Source of the DNA: Larkinella sp. C7
GTDB taxonomy: Bacteria > Bacteroidota > Bacteroidia > Cytophagales > Spirosomataceae
NCBI RefSeq assembly: GCF_006149005.1
Contig: NZ_VBSL01000007.1
Location: 62,001 to 126,000 of the forward strand
DNA length: 64,000 nt
Reading direction: 5' to 3'
Part shown: positions 35,882-44,028 of the stretch, one piece after another
Position numbering within the stretch: position 1 is the stretch's first letter
Layout: each line of letters opens with the position of its first letter
The notes under the pieces: model-generated
The model's input: the letters and a program-made list of their open reading frames with translations, nothing else
What the model was told of the DNA's origin: nothing
Database searches by the model: none
Translations under genes and position numbers: made by a program

Positions 35882-36541
35882 CTACAAATCCGCCACCACC
35901 GTCACCCCGCCTTTCGTCTTCTCGCCAATCTTTACTTTGACCTCCGCATCCAGCGGCAGGAACAAATCGACGCGGGAACCGAACTTGATGAACCCGAGCT
36001 CGTGGCCCTGCTCAACCTGCTGCCCTTCTTTGGCGTACCAGACAATCCGCCGGGCCAAGGCCCCGGCAATCTGGCGGAGGAGAATTTCGGCTCCGTTTTT
36101 CGCCTTGATGACGACCGAGGTCCGCTCATTTTCGGTGCTCGATTTCGGATGCCAGGCAACTAAATATTTCCCGGGGTAATATTTGACGTATTTGACGGTG
36201 CCGGTGACGGGGTGAAAATTGATGTGTACATTCAACGGCGACATGAAAATGGAGACCTGCCGACGCTGTCCTTTAAAGTATTCCGGCTCGTTCACCTCCT
36301 CGATCACCACCACCGTGCCGTCGCAGGGCGAAATGACGTGCTTGTCGTTCAGGGGTGTGGTTCGGCGTGGTTTCCGGAAAAACTGCAATACCAGGAAAAA
36401 CAACACCAGACTGACAATGAGAATGAGTGTGCTGGCGGTTTGGTTGCCGGTAAACAAGTAGAAGATGGATAAAATGTTGACTCCTAACAGAATCAGGGCT
36501 GTCCAGAACAAAATTTGATATCCTTCCTTGTGGATGGTCAT
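35882..36541 (-). CDS. psd: Phosphatidylserine decarboxylase family protein (short, pyruvoyl type)
   Basis: The 219-residue protein has two N-terminal membrane helices (about 10-56), 'SPCDGTVV' (71-78), 'FMSPLNVHINFHPVTG' (99-114) and the self-cleavage site 'KFGSRVDLF' where Gly188-Ser189 yields the pyruvoyl cofactor. It makes phosphatidylethanolamine from phosphatidylserine in the inner membrane. The shorter size and FGSR site match the archaetidylserine/PSD-B-like group common in Bacteroidota; E. coli Psd is longer and uses LGST. No pssA gene is adjacent. Confidence 0.94.
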   Translation of the reverse strand: MTIHKEGYQILFWTALILLGVNILSIFYLFTGNQTASTLILIVSLVLFFLVLQFFRKPRRTTPLNDKHVISPCDGTVVVIEEVNEPEYFKGQRRQVSIFMSPLNVHINFHPVTGTVKYVKYYPGKYLVAWHPKSSTENERTSVVIKAKNGAEILLRQIAGALARRIVWYAKEGQQVEQGHELGFIKFGSRVDLFLPLDAEVKVKIGEKTKGGVTVVADL

Positions 36542-36646
36542 ACGATTGGAAAATCAGTTGCGTCTAAAAAGATGGGCTAGAGCGGTGAAGGTACGAAACA
36601 AACCGCATTGGCTCCAATTTGTTGGCCACATTCAATCCATATACCA

Positions 36647-36712
36647 ATACGGTTTTCAGACTACATTTGAAGGGATTGGAGGCCGCCACCAAACGTAATC
36701 CGAAAACCGTAT
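36647..36712 (-). repeat. 11 bp inverted repeat downstream of glutamate dehydrogenase
   Basis: ATACGGTTTTC and GAAAACCGTAT flank a 44 nt spacer in the gap between gdh and psd. No T tract follows on the minus strand, so it is not a clear terminator. Confidence 0.45.
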
Positions 36713-36723
36713 CTGCCTGCCAA

Positions 36724-37998
36724 TCAATAGCCGCCCCGGAATTTGTAGGTGCTGGCTACCTTGTCGATAGCGACAATGTAAGCCGCCAGCCGCATCGACA
36801 CCTTGTACTTCTGCGACGTTTCAAACACGCGGTCGAAGGCGTCTTTCATGTTGCGGTCGGCCCGGCGGTTGATCCGGTCGAGCGTCCATTTGTAGCCGAT
36901 GCGGTTTTGCACCCACTCAAAATACGAAACCGTTACTCCCCCGGCGTTGGCCAGAATGTCGGGCACCACCATGATGCCTTTTTCGTTGATGATGTCGTCG
37001 GCACTCGCTGAGGTCGGTCCGTTGGCGCCTTCCACAATCATTTTTGCCTGGATGGAATCCGCGTTTTCGGCCGTAATGACGTCTTCCTTGGCCGCCGGTA
37101 CCAGCACATCGACCGGCAACGCCAGCAGTTCTTCGTTCGTGATGCGTTCGGCACCGTTGAACCCTTCAAGCGTGCCCTTGTTGGCGTTGCGGTAGGCGAG
37201 GGCCGCGCTGATGTCGATGCCCCGGTTGTTATAGTAACCACCCGTCACATCGCTGATTGCCATCACCGTCACACCCCGTTCGTGCAGCAACTCAGCCGCA
37301 AACGAGCCGACGTTGCCAAAACCCTGAATGGCCGCCGAAGACCGGTAGGGGTTCATCCGGAGTTTGTCCATCGCTGACAGGGCGGCTACGGTCACCCCGC
37401 GTCCGGTAGCTTCCGTTCGGCCCAGCGACCCGCCCAGCACGAGCGGTTTTCCGGTAACGACGGCGTTGACAGTCATGCCGCGTGATTTCGAATATTCGTC
37501 CATGAGCCACGCCATTTCGCGCGGACCGGTGCCCATGTCGGGGGCCGGAATGTCGCGGTCGGGTCCGAAAACATCGAGCATGGCGACGGTATAGGCCCGG
37601 ATCAATCGCTCGATTTCACCCGCCGACATTTCGCGCGGGTTGCAGGCAATACCGCCTTTGGCGCCACCGTAGGGAATGTCGACCACGGCGCATTTCCAGG
37701 TCATCCAGGCTGCCAGGGCACGCACTTCATCGAGCGTGACGCCCGGATCGAGCCGAATACCGCCTTTCGACGGGCCGAGGATGGTGGAGTGAATGACGCG
37801 GTGACCTTCAAAAACCTTGATCGATCCGTTGTCCATCGTAATGGGTAAACCCACCATGACCTGACGCGCCGGAACCTTCAGGATGTAGTACATTTCTTCC
37901 GTAATACCCAGCATTTGCGCTGCGGCATCGAACCGCGACATCATGGATTCGAGCGGGTTTTCTTTATCTTTTATGGGGGCTGGTTCTATGTAAGCCAT
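36724..37998 (-). CDS. Glutamate dehydrogenase (Glu/Leu/Phe/Val dehydrogenase family)
   Basis: The 424-residue enzyme has the substrate-binding 'GPSKGGIR' (75-82), the catalytic lysine of 'PYGGAKGGIACNPREM' (Lys114), 'DIPAPDMGTG' and a Rossmann domain with 'IQGFGNVGSFAAELL' for NAD(P). It interconverts glutamate and 2-oxoglutarate plus ammonia, linking nitrogen and carbon metabolism; the 420-residue size fits the small hexameric class. Cofactor preference cannot be called safely. A hairpin (arms 36647-36657 and 36702-36712) lies just after its stop. Confidence 0.95.
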   Translation of the reverse strand: MAYIEPAPIKDKENPLESMMSRFDAAAQMLGITEEMYYILKVPARQVMVGLPITMDNGSIKVFEGHRVIHSTILGPSKGGIRLDPGVTLDEVRALAAWMTWKCAVVDIPYGGAKGGIACNPREMSAGEIERLIRAYTVAMLDVFGPDRDIPAPDMGTGPREMAWLMDEYSKSRGMTVNAVVTGKPLVLGGSLGRTEATGRGVTVAALSAMDKLRMNPYRSSAAIQGFGNVGSFAAELLHERGVTVMAISDVTGGYYNNRGIDISAALAYRNANKGTLEGFNGAERITNEELLALPVDVLVPAAKEDVITAENADSIQAKMIVEGANGPTSASADDIINEKGIMVVPDILANAGGVTVSYFEWVQNRIGYKWTLDRINRRADRNMKDAFDRVFETSQKYKVSMRLAAYIVAIDKVASTYKFRGGY

Positions 37999-38040
37999 AT
38001 TCCTATTTTTTTAGTTGGCAATTCTGATGTGGTGCCACAG

Positions 38041-38048
38041 CAAACTTA
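38041..38048 (-). promoter_or_regulatory. Putative -7 box (TAAGTTTG) for glutamate dehydrogenase
   Basis: Exact TAnnTTTG on the minus strand, 43 nt before the ATG at 37998; the -33 element is weak. Confidence 0.4.
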
Positions 38049-38251
38049 CCAAAAAAGATAACGATGCATCTTAAGAACTATTTTTTCGTGATTTAATCTA
38101 ATTTTCCGTTTCAAAATCATGTATTACGCCACCTGTTTTATACCAAACATCGTCATAAACAAGCCGTTCGATAACCAAATATTACTTGGTGTTTCCGGGT
38201 ATTTGCCGATGACTATTTTTTGAACTTTTTTTTAAACGGTAGGCTCTAGTG

Positions 38252-38282
38252 ATTGAAAAGAATCAATAGAGTTGTAATTTTG
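38252..38282 (+). promoter_or_regulatory. Promoter of the DksA/TraR-like gene
   Basis: ATTG (38252-38255), 19 nt, TAATTTTG (38275-38282), ending 51 nt before the ATG. Confidence 0.65.
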
Positions 38283-38333
38283 TTATTTCATCGACGGAGA
38301 AATTTTCACCCACTTAACTAGCTGATCAGTACT

Positions 38334-38717
38334 ATGGTTCAGGAAGACAAGAAAAGGTACTCGGAGGAGGAGCTAAAAGAGTTTGAGGTGCTGATTAGCC
38401 AGAAGTTAGAAGCATCCCGAAACGAGCTGAATTACATTAAGGAAACGCTTAGTAAACGCAACGACAGTGGTACGGATAATACATCGGGTACATCCAAATT
38501 ACTGGAAGACGGTGCGGATACCAGTGAGCGCGAAAACCTGAGCCAACTGGCGGCCCGTCAGCAGAAATTTATTCAGCAACTGGAATCGGCTTTGGTGCGG
38601 ATCAAAAACGGAACCTATGGCATTTGCATCGATACCGGCCGGCTAATTCCGAAAGAACGGCTGCGCGCCGTTCCACACACCCAGCAGACGATTGAAGCCA
38701 AACTGAAACGGACGTAG
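38334..38717 (+). CDS. TraR/DksA family protein lacking the zinc finger cysteines
   Basis: The 127-residue protein has a coiled-coil N-terminal half ('EELKEFEVLISQKLEASRNEL' to about residue 90) and the C-terminal finger region 'NGTYGICIDTGRLIPKERLRAVPHTQQTIEAK'. DksA-type proteins insert the coiled coil into the RNA polymerase secondary channel. Only one of the four zinc-binding cysteines (Cys98) remains; this loss is common in Bacteroidota members. It follows a consensus promoter and has its own terminator, so it is a monocistronic gene. Confidence 0.9.
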   Translation: MVQEDKKRYSEEELKEFEVLISQKLEASRNELNYIKETLSKRNDSGTDNTSGTSKLLEDGADTSERENLSQLAARQQKFIQQLESALVRIKNGTYGICIDTGRLIPKERLRAVPHTQQTIEAKLKRT

Positions 38718-38758
38718 TTCTGCTCAACATACGTCAGGACAGAACTCCTCATACATCA

Positions 38759-38789
38759 CCCGCTTCACGAATGAAGCGGGATTTTTTTT
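38759..38789 (+). terminator. Intrinsic terminator of the DksA-like gene
   Basis: CCCGCTTCA-CGAA-TGAAGCGGG followed by ATTTTTTTT, 42 nt after the stop. Confidence 0.93.
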
Positions 38790-38928
38790 GGTAGCGCATG
38801 ATGACCATTTCGTATTTTTTCGTCCAACAAACAGACACTACCTAAAAAACCGGTTCTGCCAGAAAAAAATCCAAACAAAATAGGCTATAATTGGTAACTA
38901 CTAGAGCAGTCATTACTACCAAACCGCC

Positions 38929-39354
38929 ATGTTAGAGAAATTAGAAGAAATCAGGGAAGGCATCTTTAAATACCTGGAAGCGCGGATTGAGCTATTCAAA
39001 CTGGAAACGCGCAACCAGGTTGAAAACATTGCCCTGAAAGCGGTACACGGAATTGTACTGGGTTTTTTAGCGACCATTACGACCATCTTTCTATTCTCCC
39101 TATTAGCGGCTTATCTCAATGAAGTACTGGATAGTCGCTATCAGGGATTTCTGATCGTGGCCGGTTTTTTTCTGCTGCTGACGCTGATCTGGGCCTTTGC
39201 CAAGGGACCGGTAGAGGGGATGCTGCGGAAGATGACCTACAACATGCTTAAAAATGCCCAGGAGAAAAAAGCGGAGGAACGGGCCGAAACCATCCAGGAT
39301 TTGATGGATCAAACGCGGGAATCGCTCAACGAGAGCGGCCCGATAAAGGAATAA
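38929..39354 (+). CDS. Phage-holin-family (holin superfamily III, DUF1469-like) membrane protein
   Basis: The 141-residue protein has an amphipathic start ('LEEIREGIFKYLEARIELFKLETRNQVENI'), two helices ('GIVLGFLATITTIFLFSLLAAYL', 'FLIVAGFFLLLTLIWAFA') and a charged coiled C-terminus. This pattern is that of the putative actinobacterial Holin-X/DUF1469 group, which occurs widely in chromosomes without phage; no lysis role is implied. It is followed 89 bp later by another membrane-associated gene. Confidence 0.8.
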   Translation: MLEKLEEIREGIFKYLEARIELFKLETRNQVENIALKAVHGIVLGFLATITTIFLFSLLAAYLNEVLDSRYQGFLIVAGFFLLLTLIWAFAKGPVEGMLRKMTYNMLKNAQEKKAEERAETIQDLMDQTRESLNESGPIKE

Positions 39355-39443
39355 AACGTTTATTTGCCCTCGAATACTAACTAAGTAGTGAGCTTTATCA
39401 TAAGTCAATCCATTTTTTTACTAATTTTAGAACGCTCTTTTTT

Positions 39444-39902
39444 ATGGATACGAATGTGCCCTTTTCAGATACCTCGGCCCGTCGGGCTGAGTTGATGGAA
39501 GCCACCGAGCAGTATAAAAGTTCGATTGAGTCCAACGTCAAGGCACTAAAAGAGGATGCCGCAGAAGTCGGCAAAACCGTGGCGTTGGTGGCTGGAGTTT
39601 GTCTGGCCGTCTATGTGGTTGCCAGCATTGTGTTGCCAAAGTCTGATAAACCGGATCTGGAATACGATGACGACGACTACGAGGAGGCCGATGACTATGC
39701 CGGTGGCAGCACCCGGGCGCATGTGCGACGGGCCGCTAAAGCCGCAGAGGAAGCTCCTGCCCGATCGGCAATCGGTGGTGCTATTACCGGGATTGTAACG
39801 TCTATTCTGACGAATCTCGCCCGGCAGCAGGTTACTGATTTTATTTCGCGTTTACGTCAGAATAATGCAACCACACAACCAGAACCAGGCCAGTACCCGT
39901 AA
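39444..39902 (+). CDS. YtxH-like single-span protein of unknown function
   Basis: The 152-residue protein has a helical N-terminal segment ('YKSSIESNVKALKEDAAEVGK'), one membrane helix ('TVALVAGVCLAVYVVASIVL', about 48-67), a strongly acidic patch with Asp/Glu/Tyr ('DLEYDDDDYEEADDY') and a second hydrophobic segment ('IGGAITGIVTSILTNLA', about 120-136). It resembles stress-associated YtxH or DUF883-like proteins in shape only. It follows the holin-like gene and its last 38 bp overlap the GGGP/HepGP synthase gene. Confidence 0.7.
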   Translation: MDTNVPFSDTSARRAELMEATEQYKSSIESNVKALKEDAAEVGKTVALVAGVCLAVYVVASIVLPKSDKPDLEYDDDDYEEADDYAGGSTRAHVRRAAKAAEEAPARSAIGGAITGIVTSILTNLARQQVTDFISRLRQNNATTQPEPGQYP

Positions 39903-40650
39903 CGTATTGAACACCCTGTACAACCGCAAGGAAACAGGGCAAAAGTCATTTGCCGTCTTGCTCGACCCGGATAAGATCGAGCAAGATTCGTTTAAGGACC
40001 TGCTGATTCGGAGTGTTGAAAACCGGGTTGACTTCTTTTTTGTGGGCGGTAGTCTGATTACCAACTTCATTCTGCGCGAAGTCATTGAAACCATTCGAAC
40101 GTATACCAATATTCCGGCGATTCTCTTCCCCGGTAACAGCCTTCATATTGAACCCAGCGCGGATGCTATTCTGCTGCTTTCGCTGATTTCGGGCCGAAAT
40201 CCGGAGTTTTTGATCGGCCAGCACGTCATTGCGGCTCCTCTTTTAAAAAGAAGCGGTTTGGAAATCCTGCCCACGGGCTATATGCTGGTTGACAGCGGGG
40301 TGCAAACCACGGTGTCGTACATCAGTAACACCACGCCTTTGCCGCATGACAAACCGGGGGTTGCGGCCTGTACCGCGATGGCGGGCGAAATGCTCGGCCT
40401 GAAATTAATTTACATGGATGCGGGCAGTGGCGCCCGTCGCCCGGTTTCACCGGAAATGATTGCCGCCGTACGCAGTTGTGTCGATACGCCCATTGTCGTC
40501 GGGGGAGGCATCAACTCCGTAGAACGGGCTCAGGCGGCCCTGCAAGCCGGTGCGGACGTCATTGTGGTGGGCAACGGTATTGAGAAAAACCCGGACTTGC
40601 TACCGGAAATCGCGGCCGCGGTTCAGGATGTAAACCGGCAGTTGGCCTAA
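39865..40650 (+). CDS. Geranylgeranylglyceryl/heptaprenylglyceryl phosphate synthase (PcrB/GGGPS family)
   Basis: The 261-residue TIM barrel has 'KSFAVLLDPDK' (28-37), 'FFFVGGSLITNF', 'ILFPGNSLHIEPSADAILLLSLISGRNPEFLIG' region and the phosphate-binding 'VGGGINSVERAQAALQAGADVIVVGNGIEKNP'. It joins a polyprenyl chain to sn-glycerol-1-phosphate. Bacteroidota carry a hexameric version related to archaeal GGGPS; its product is an ether lipid precursor whose use in these bacteria is poorly known. Its only plausible ATG lies inside the preceding gene (38 bp overlap in a different frame). A long hairpin terminator follows. Confidence 0.93.
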   Translation: MQPHNQNQASTRNVLNTLYNRKETGQKSFAVLLDPDKIEQDSFKDLLIRSVENRVDFFFVGGSLITNFILREVIETIRTYTNIPAILFPGNSLHIEPSADAILLLSLISGRNPEFLIGQHVIAAPLLKRSGLEILPTGYMLVDSGVQTTVSYISNTTPLPHDKPGVAACTAMAGEMLGLKLIYMDAGSGARRPVSPEMIAAVRSCVDTPIVVGGGINSVERAQAALQAGADVIVVGNGIEKNPDLLPEIAAAVQDVNRQLA

Positions 40651-40656
40651 CAAATA

Positions 40657-40721
40657 CTAAAAAAGGGGGCGCAAGGGCTGGAAGGAATCAACTCCGTCAG
40701 CCTTTGCGCCCCCCTTTTTAG
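40657..40721. terminator. Very long bidirectional terminator
   Basis: 24 bp arms (40657-40680 and 40698-40721) with one A-C mismatch and one wobble pair, starting CTAAAAAAGGGGGC and ending CCCCCTTTTTAG, loop 17 nt; between the convergent GGGPS and AraC genes. Confidence 0.9.
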
Positions 40722-40736
40722 TATTTCGTCTATTCG

Positions 40737-41663
40737 TTACACATTCATCAGCGACTCCCGACGGCGCATCTTACCGGCCGGAATGCCGAACATCATCTTG
40801 AACCGGCGGCAGAAATAGGCCGTGTCTTTGTAACCCACTTCGGCGCCGATGGCCCGGATGCTTTTCTTTGACGTCCGGAGCAACCCGACAGCGGCTTCCA
40901 TCCGTTGGTATTCGATATAATCCTGCGGATTGATCCCGGTCAGCATTTTGAAATACTGTCCGACGTAATCTTCCGACACGTTGGCGACGTTGGCCAGCAC
41001 CTTGTTTGACAAATCACCGCCCAAATTGTCTTTGATGTAGGCGAAGATGTCGATCAGGCGTGGATCTTTGAAATAGGTGCTGTTGGTCACCAACTGCTCG
41101 ACGAACAGGCGGTTTTTCAGAATATACCGAATCACTTCGATAACGATTTCTTCCGTCTTGATCTTGATGATCCGGCCTTTACCGGCGGTATCCAGCATTT
41201 CTTCGGCCAGAATCTGGTTGATCGTCTGAACCAGCGCGTCTTCCCGTTTGATGATAAACGGTGGCACGTCCAGCGAGTTGAAGAAGTTCACCGAGTCGAA
41301 CACTTTGGCTTCGAACGATACGTAGCCGAAGGAGTTTGGCATGTTGGCGATTTTCTGCGGATCGCGGTTGGCTTCAAAATACAACTCCCGATGAATCATA
41401 AATTCTTCGTTAGAGACGGTTTTGGGCTGCGAAGCGTCGCCGTAGGTCACGGTAATGTGTTTACCGCCCGGAATAAACAGCATGTCGCCGGTTTCCACCT
41501 TCACTTTTTCTTCGCCGAACGATACCTCGCCGTTGTACAGAACGGTCAACGTATTTTCAACATCGTAATAGTTTTTGATGGTTATGGGCTGTAAAATGCG
41601 GATGTTTCGGGCCTTGATGAACTTCACACCCAGCGATTCGATAATTTTATTATAGTCTTCCAT
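40737..41663 (-). CDS. AraC family transcriptional regulator
   Basis: The 308-residue protein has an N-terminal cupin-like region ('NTLTVLYNGEVSFGEEKV', 'MLFIPGGKHITVTYGD') and a C-terminal AraC DNA-binding domain ('LANVSEDYVGQYFKMLTGINPQDYIEYQRMEAAVGLL', then 'KSIRAIGAEVGYKDTAYFCRRFKMMFGIPAGKMR'). The effector is unknown. It is expressed alone, from a promoter at 41709-41741, immediately after the terminator of the acyl-CoA dehydrogenase unit, and ends at a bidirectional terminator. It is not obviously linked to a neighbour target. Confidence 0.9.
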   Translation of the reverse strand: MEDYNKIIESLGVKFIKARNIRILQPITIKNYYDVENTLTVLYNGEVSFGEEKVKVETGDMLFIPGGKHITVTYGDASQPKTVSNEEFMIHRELYFEANRDPQKIANMPNSFGYVSFEAKVFDSVNFFNSLDVPPFIIKREDALVQTINQILAEEMLDTAGKGRIIKIKTEEIVIEVIRYILKNRLFVEQLVTNSTYFKDPRLIDIFAYIKDNLGGDLSNKVLANVANVSEDYVGQYFKMLTGINPQDYIEYQRMEAAVGLLRTSKKSIRAIGAEVGYKDTAYFCRRFKMMFGIPAGKMRRRESLMNV

Positions 41664-41708
41664 ATGGGGAAAGTGATGTATCTACATGATAATAATTGCA
41701 AAGTTGCA

Positions 41709-41741
41709 CAAAACTAATAAATTGTACAAATCTAATACAAC
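41709..41741 (-). promoter_or_regulatory. Promoter of the AraC gene at 40737
   Basis: On the minus strand GTTG (41741-41738), 21 nt, TAGTTTTG (41716-41709). A second exact TAnnTTTG box (TAGATTTG) lies inside the spacer, so two start sites are possible. Confidence 0.6.
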
Positions 41742-41761
41742 ATTCGTTCTTGCGAAAAGAT

Positions 41762-41796
41762 AAAAAAAATAGCGCGATACCAATAAAGTAGCGCGC
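41762..41796 (-). terminator. Terminator of the acyl-CoA dehydrogenase unit
   Basis: On the minus strand GCGCGCTAC and GTATCGCGC (one mismatch) close a 7 nt loop and are followed by TATTTTTTTT, about 40 nt after the stop at 41835. Confidence 0.8.
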
Positions 41797-41834
41797 GTGT
41801 TTTTTAAAAAAATTGTGCTAACGGTAAAAAAGTT

Positions 41835-43004
41835 CTATTTAACCAGCTCCCGGGCGATTACTAATTTTTGGATTTCGGACGTACCTTCATAAATCTGGGT
41901 GATCTTGGCGTCTCGCATCAGCCGCTCCACGTGATACTCTTTTACGTAGCCATAGCCACCGTGAATCTGGACGGCTTCGGTGGTGGCCCACATCGCAACA
42001 TCCGACGCAAACAGTTTGGCCATCGCGGCTGCCTGCACATAATCCTTGTGTTCGTCCTTCAGGCGGGCGGCTTTGTAGACCAGCAAGCGGGCGGCTTCAA
42101 TTTTCGTCGCCATTTCGGCGAGTTTAAACTGAATGGCCTGATGCTCAAAAATTTTCTTTCCAAACGACTGTCGTTCCTGCGAATACTTCAACGCCAGCTC
42201 ATAGGCACCGGACGCAATGCCGAGGGCCTGGGCCGCAATGCCGATTCGGCCGCCGTTCAGGGTTGACATGGCAAATTTGAAGCCAAAACCGTCGTCGCCA
42301 ATCCGGTTTTCTTTCGGAACGTTCACATCCGTAAACATCAGCGAGTGCGTGTCTGACGCCCGGATACCCATTTTATCTTCTTTTTTGCCGATGACGAACC
42401 CTGCCTGGCCTTTTTCGACAAGCAGACAGTTGATGCCCCGGTGCTTTTTTTCCACATCGGTTTGTGCCATCACCAGGTAAGCACCCGCCGAACCACCGTT
42501 GGTAATCCAGTTTTTAGTACCGTTCAGAATATAATGATCACCGTGGTCGATGGCGGTGGTGTGTTGCGAGGTTGCATCCGAACCTGCTTCCGGCTCCGAA
42601 AGGCAAAATGCCCCGATGATTTCGCCCGTAGCCAGCCGCGTTAGGTATTTCTGTTTTTGTTCTTCCGTGCCGAAGGCTTCCAGGCCCCAGCAAACCAGCG
42701 AGTTATTGACCGACATCACGACGGAACAGGAAGCATCGACTTTCGAAATTTCTTCCATCGCAATCACGTACGAAACCGTATCCATCCCGCCACCACCGTA
42801 GTCCGGCGACACCATCATGCCCAGAAATCCCAGTTCGCCCATGCGCCGAACCTGCTCGGTGGGGAATTTGGCGGCCGTGTCGCGCTCGATGACGCCGGGC
42901 AGCAGTTCGGTTTGTGCAAAATCCCGCGCGGCTTCCTGCACGGCCAGGTGTTCTTCAGTCAGGTTAAAATTCAGTCCGGATAGGTCGAGTGTGGAGGATG
43001 ACAT
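41835..43004 (-). CDS. Acyl-CoA dehydrogenase
   Basis: I start at 43004 ('MSSSTLDLSGLNFNLTEEH'); the ATG at 43040 adds 12 residues with no family resemblance. The 389-residue protein has the ACAD three-domain plan: 'DYGGGGMDTVSYVIAMEEISK', FAD-site 'FCLSEPEAGSDATSQHT', 'WITNGGSAGAYLVMAQT', and C-terminal 'IHGGYGYVKEYHVERLMRDAK' with catalytic-base 'YEGTSEIQKLVIAREL'. It matches short/medium-chain (butyryl-CoA-like) enzymes and passes electrons to ETF. It is last in the unit, 46 bp after the MDR gene, before a terminator. Confidence 0.96.
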   Translation of the reverse strand: MSSSTLDLSGLNFNLTEEHLAVQEAARDFAQTELLPGVIERDTAAKFPTEQVRRMGELGFLGMMVSPDYGGGGMDTVSYVIAMEEISKVDASCSVVMSVNNSLVCWGLEAFGTEEQKQKYLTRLATGEIIGAFCLSEPEAGSDATSQHTTAIDHGDHYILNGTKNWITNGGSAGAYLVMAQTDVEKKHRGINCLLVEKGQAGFVIGKKEDKMGIRASDTHSLMFTDVNVPKENRIGDDGFGFKFAMSTLNGGRIGIAAQALGIASGAYELALKYSQERQSFGKKIFEHQAIQFKLAEMATKIEAARLLVYKAARLKDEHKDYVQAAAMAKLFASDVAMWATTEAVQIHGGYGYVKEYHVERLMRDAKITQIYEGTSEIQKLVIARELVK

Positions 43005-43050
43005 GTTGTGAAGTGTTTGAATTGGGAATGGAATAAGCAAAAATAGCGGG

Positions 43051-44025
43051 TCAGGGCGTAATGACTAATTTCCCCATCACCTGGCGGTTCATCATTTCGG
43101 TCAGCGCCTGTGGTACTTTTTCGAATGGATATTCCGCCTGGATGTGCGGTTTCATCTGCCCCTGTTCATAAAACGTCAATAACTCCCGAACATTTTTAAA
43201 ATTGTCTTTCGGTTGTTTTTCGGCAAACGCGCCCCAGAACACGCCAACTACCGAACAGCCTTTCAGCAGCGGCAAATTGAACGGAATCGCCGGAATCTGA
43301 CCAGCCGCAAAGCCCACGACCAGATACCGCCCGCGCCAACTGACGGAGCGCAAAGCCGCTTCGGTGAGGCTACCGCCAACGGGATCATACACCACATCGA
43401 CACCCTGCCCGCCGGTAATTTCCTTAAGTCGTTCGCGGAGGTCTTCCTGGCTGTAATTAATCGTATCACTGGCCCCGGTTTGTCGGCAGAGTTCCAGCTT
43501 TTCGTCGGTCGAAGCGGCCGCAATGACTTTCGCGCCCATGATCCGGCCCAGTTCAACGGCGGCCAGCCCAACGCCCCCGGCGGCTCCCAGCACCAGCAGG
43601 GTTTCGCCGGGTTGGAGGTTGGCCCGGTCTTTCAACGCGTGGTACGACGTGCCGTAGGTGTACATGAGGGAAGCCGCCGTGACGAAATCCATGCCGGGCG
43701 GAATTGGAAAAGTCTTGAAACCGTCGGCCAGCACCTCTTCGGCAAAACCGCCCCAACCGGTGAGGGCAAAACCGTGATCTCCCGGTTTCAGGTGCGTGAT
43801 GCCTTCGCCCACTTCTTTGACCACGCCGGCCACCTCGCCACCGGGCGAGAACGGAAACGGCGGCCTGAACTGGTATTTCCCCTGAATCATCAGCGTGTCG
43901 GGAAAATTCACCCCGCAGGCTTTCACCTGAATCACCAGTTTGCCCGGGGCTGCTTTCGGCGACGCGGTTTCTTCCACGGTTAGGGTTTCGGGCGGGCCAT
44001 ACTGATGGCAGAGGACGGCTTTCAT
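43051..44025 (-). CDS. Zinc-independent MDR oxidoreductase (NADPH:quinone reductase/enoyl reductase type)
   Basis: The 324-residue protein has the QOR-like fold: 'GVNFPDTLMIQGKYQ' near 39-53, 'PFSPGGEVAGVV', and the cofactor-binding 'LVLGAAGGVGLAAVELGRIMGAKVIAAA' (about 147-172). No structural-zinc cysteine cluster is present. NADPH-dependent reduction of a quinone, enone or acryloyl-CoA-like substrate is plausible. Spaced 3 bp after the APH kinase gene, it is co-transcribed with two acyl-CoA dehydrogenases, which favours an enoyl-type substrate (inference). Confidence 0.92.
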   Translation of the reverse strand: MKAVLCHQYGPPETLTVEETASPKAAPGKLVIQVKACGVNFPDTLMIQGKYQFRPPFPFSPGGEVAGVVKEVGEGITHLKPGDHGFALTGWGGFAEEVLADGFKTFPIPPGMDFVTAASLMYTYGTSYHALKDRANLQPGETLLVLGAAGGVGLAAVELGRIMGAKVIAAASTDEKLELCRQTGASDTINYSQEDLRERLKEITGGQGVDVVYDPVGGSLTEAALRSVSWRGRYLVVGFAAGQIPAIPFNLPLLKGCSVVGVFWGAFAEKQPKDNFKNVRELLTFYEQGQMKPHIQAEYPFEKVPQALTEMMNRQVMGKLVITP

Positions 44026-44028
44026 GGG

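Larger units (their letters stand above)
37999..38333. other. 335 bp gap holding two divergent promoters
   Basis: A/T-rich, no reading frame of note. It contains the -7 box of glutamate dehydrogenase at the left, the DksA-like gene's promoter at the right, and a small ACCAA/TTGGT hairpin near 38175-38191. The remainder shows nothing recognisable. Confidence 0.6.

Noticed and set aside
38929-39354. Prophage or lysis cassette suggested by the holin-family name
   Set aside because: No endolysin, portal, tail or integrase gene lies near, and this family is widespread in bacterial chromosomes.
39865-39902. Frameshift or sequencing error at the YtxH-like/GGGPS overlap
   Set aside because: Both frames are intact and each gene ends or begins normally; a 38 bp overlap is compatible with coupling.
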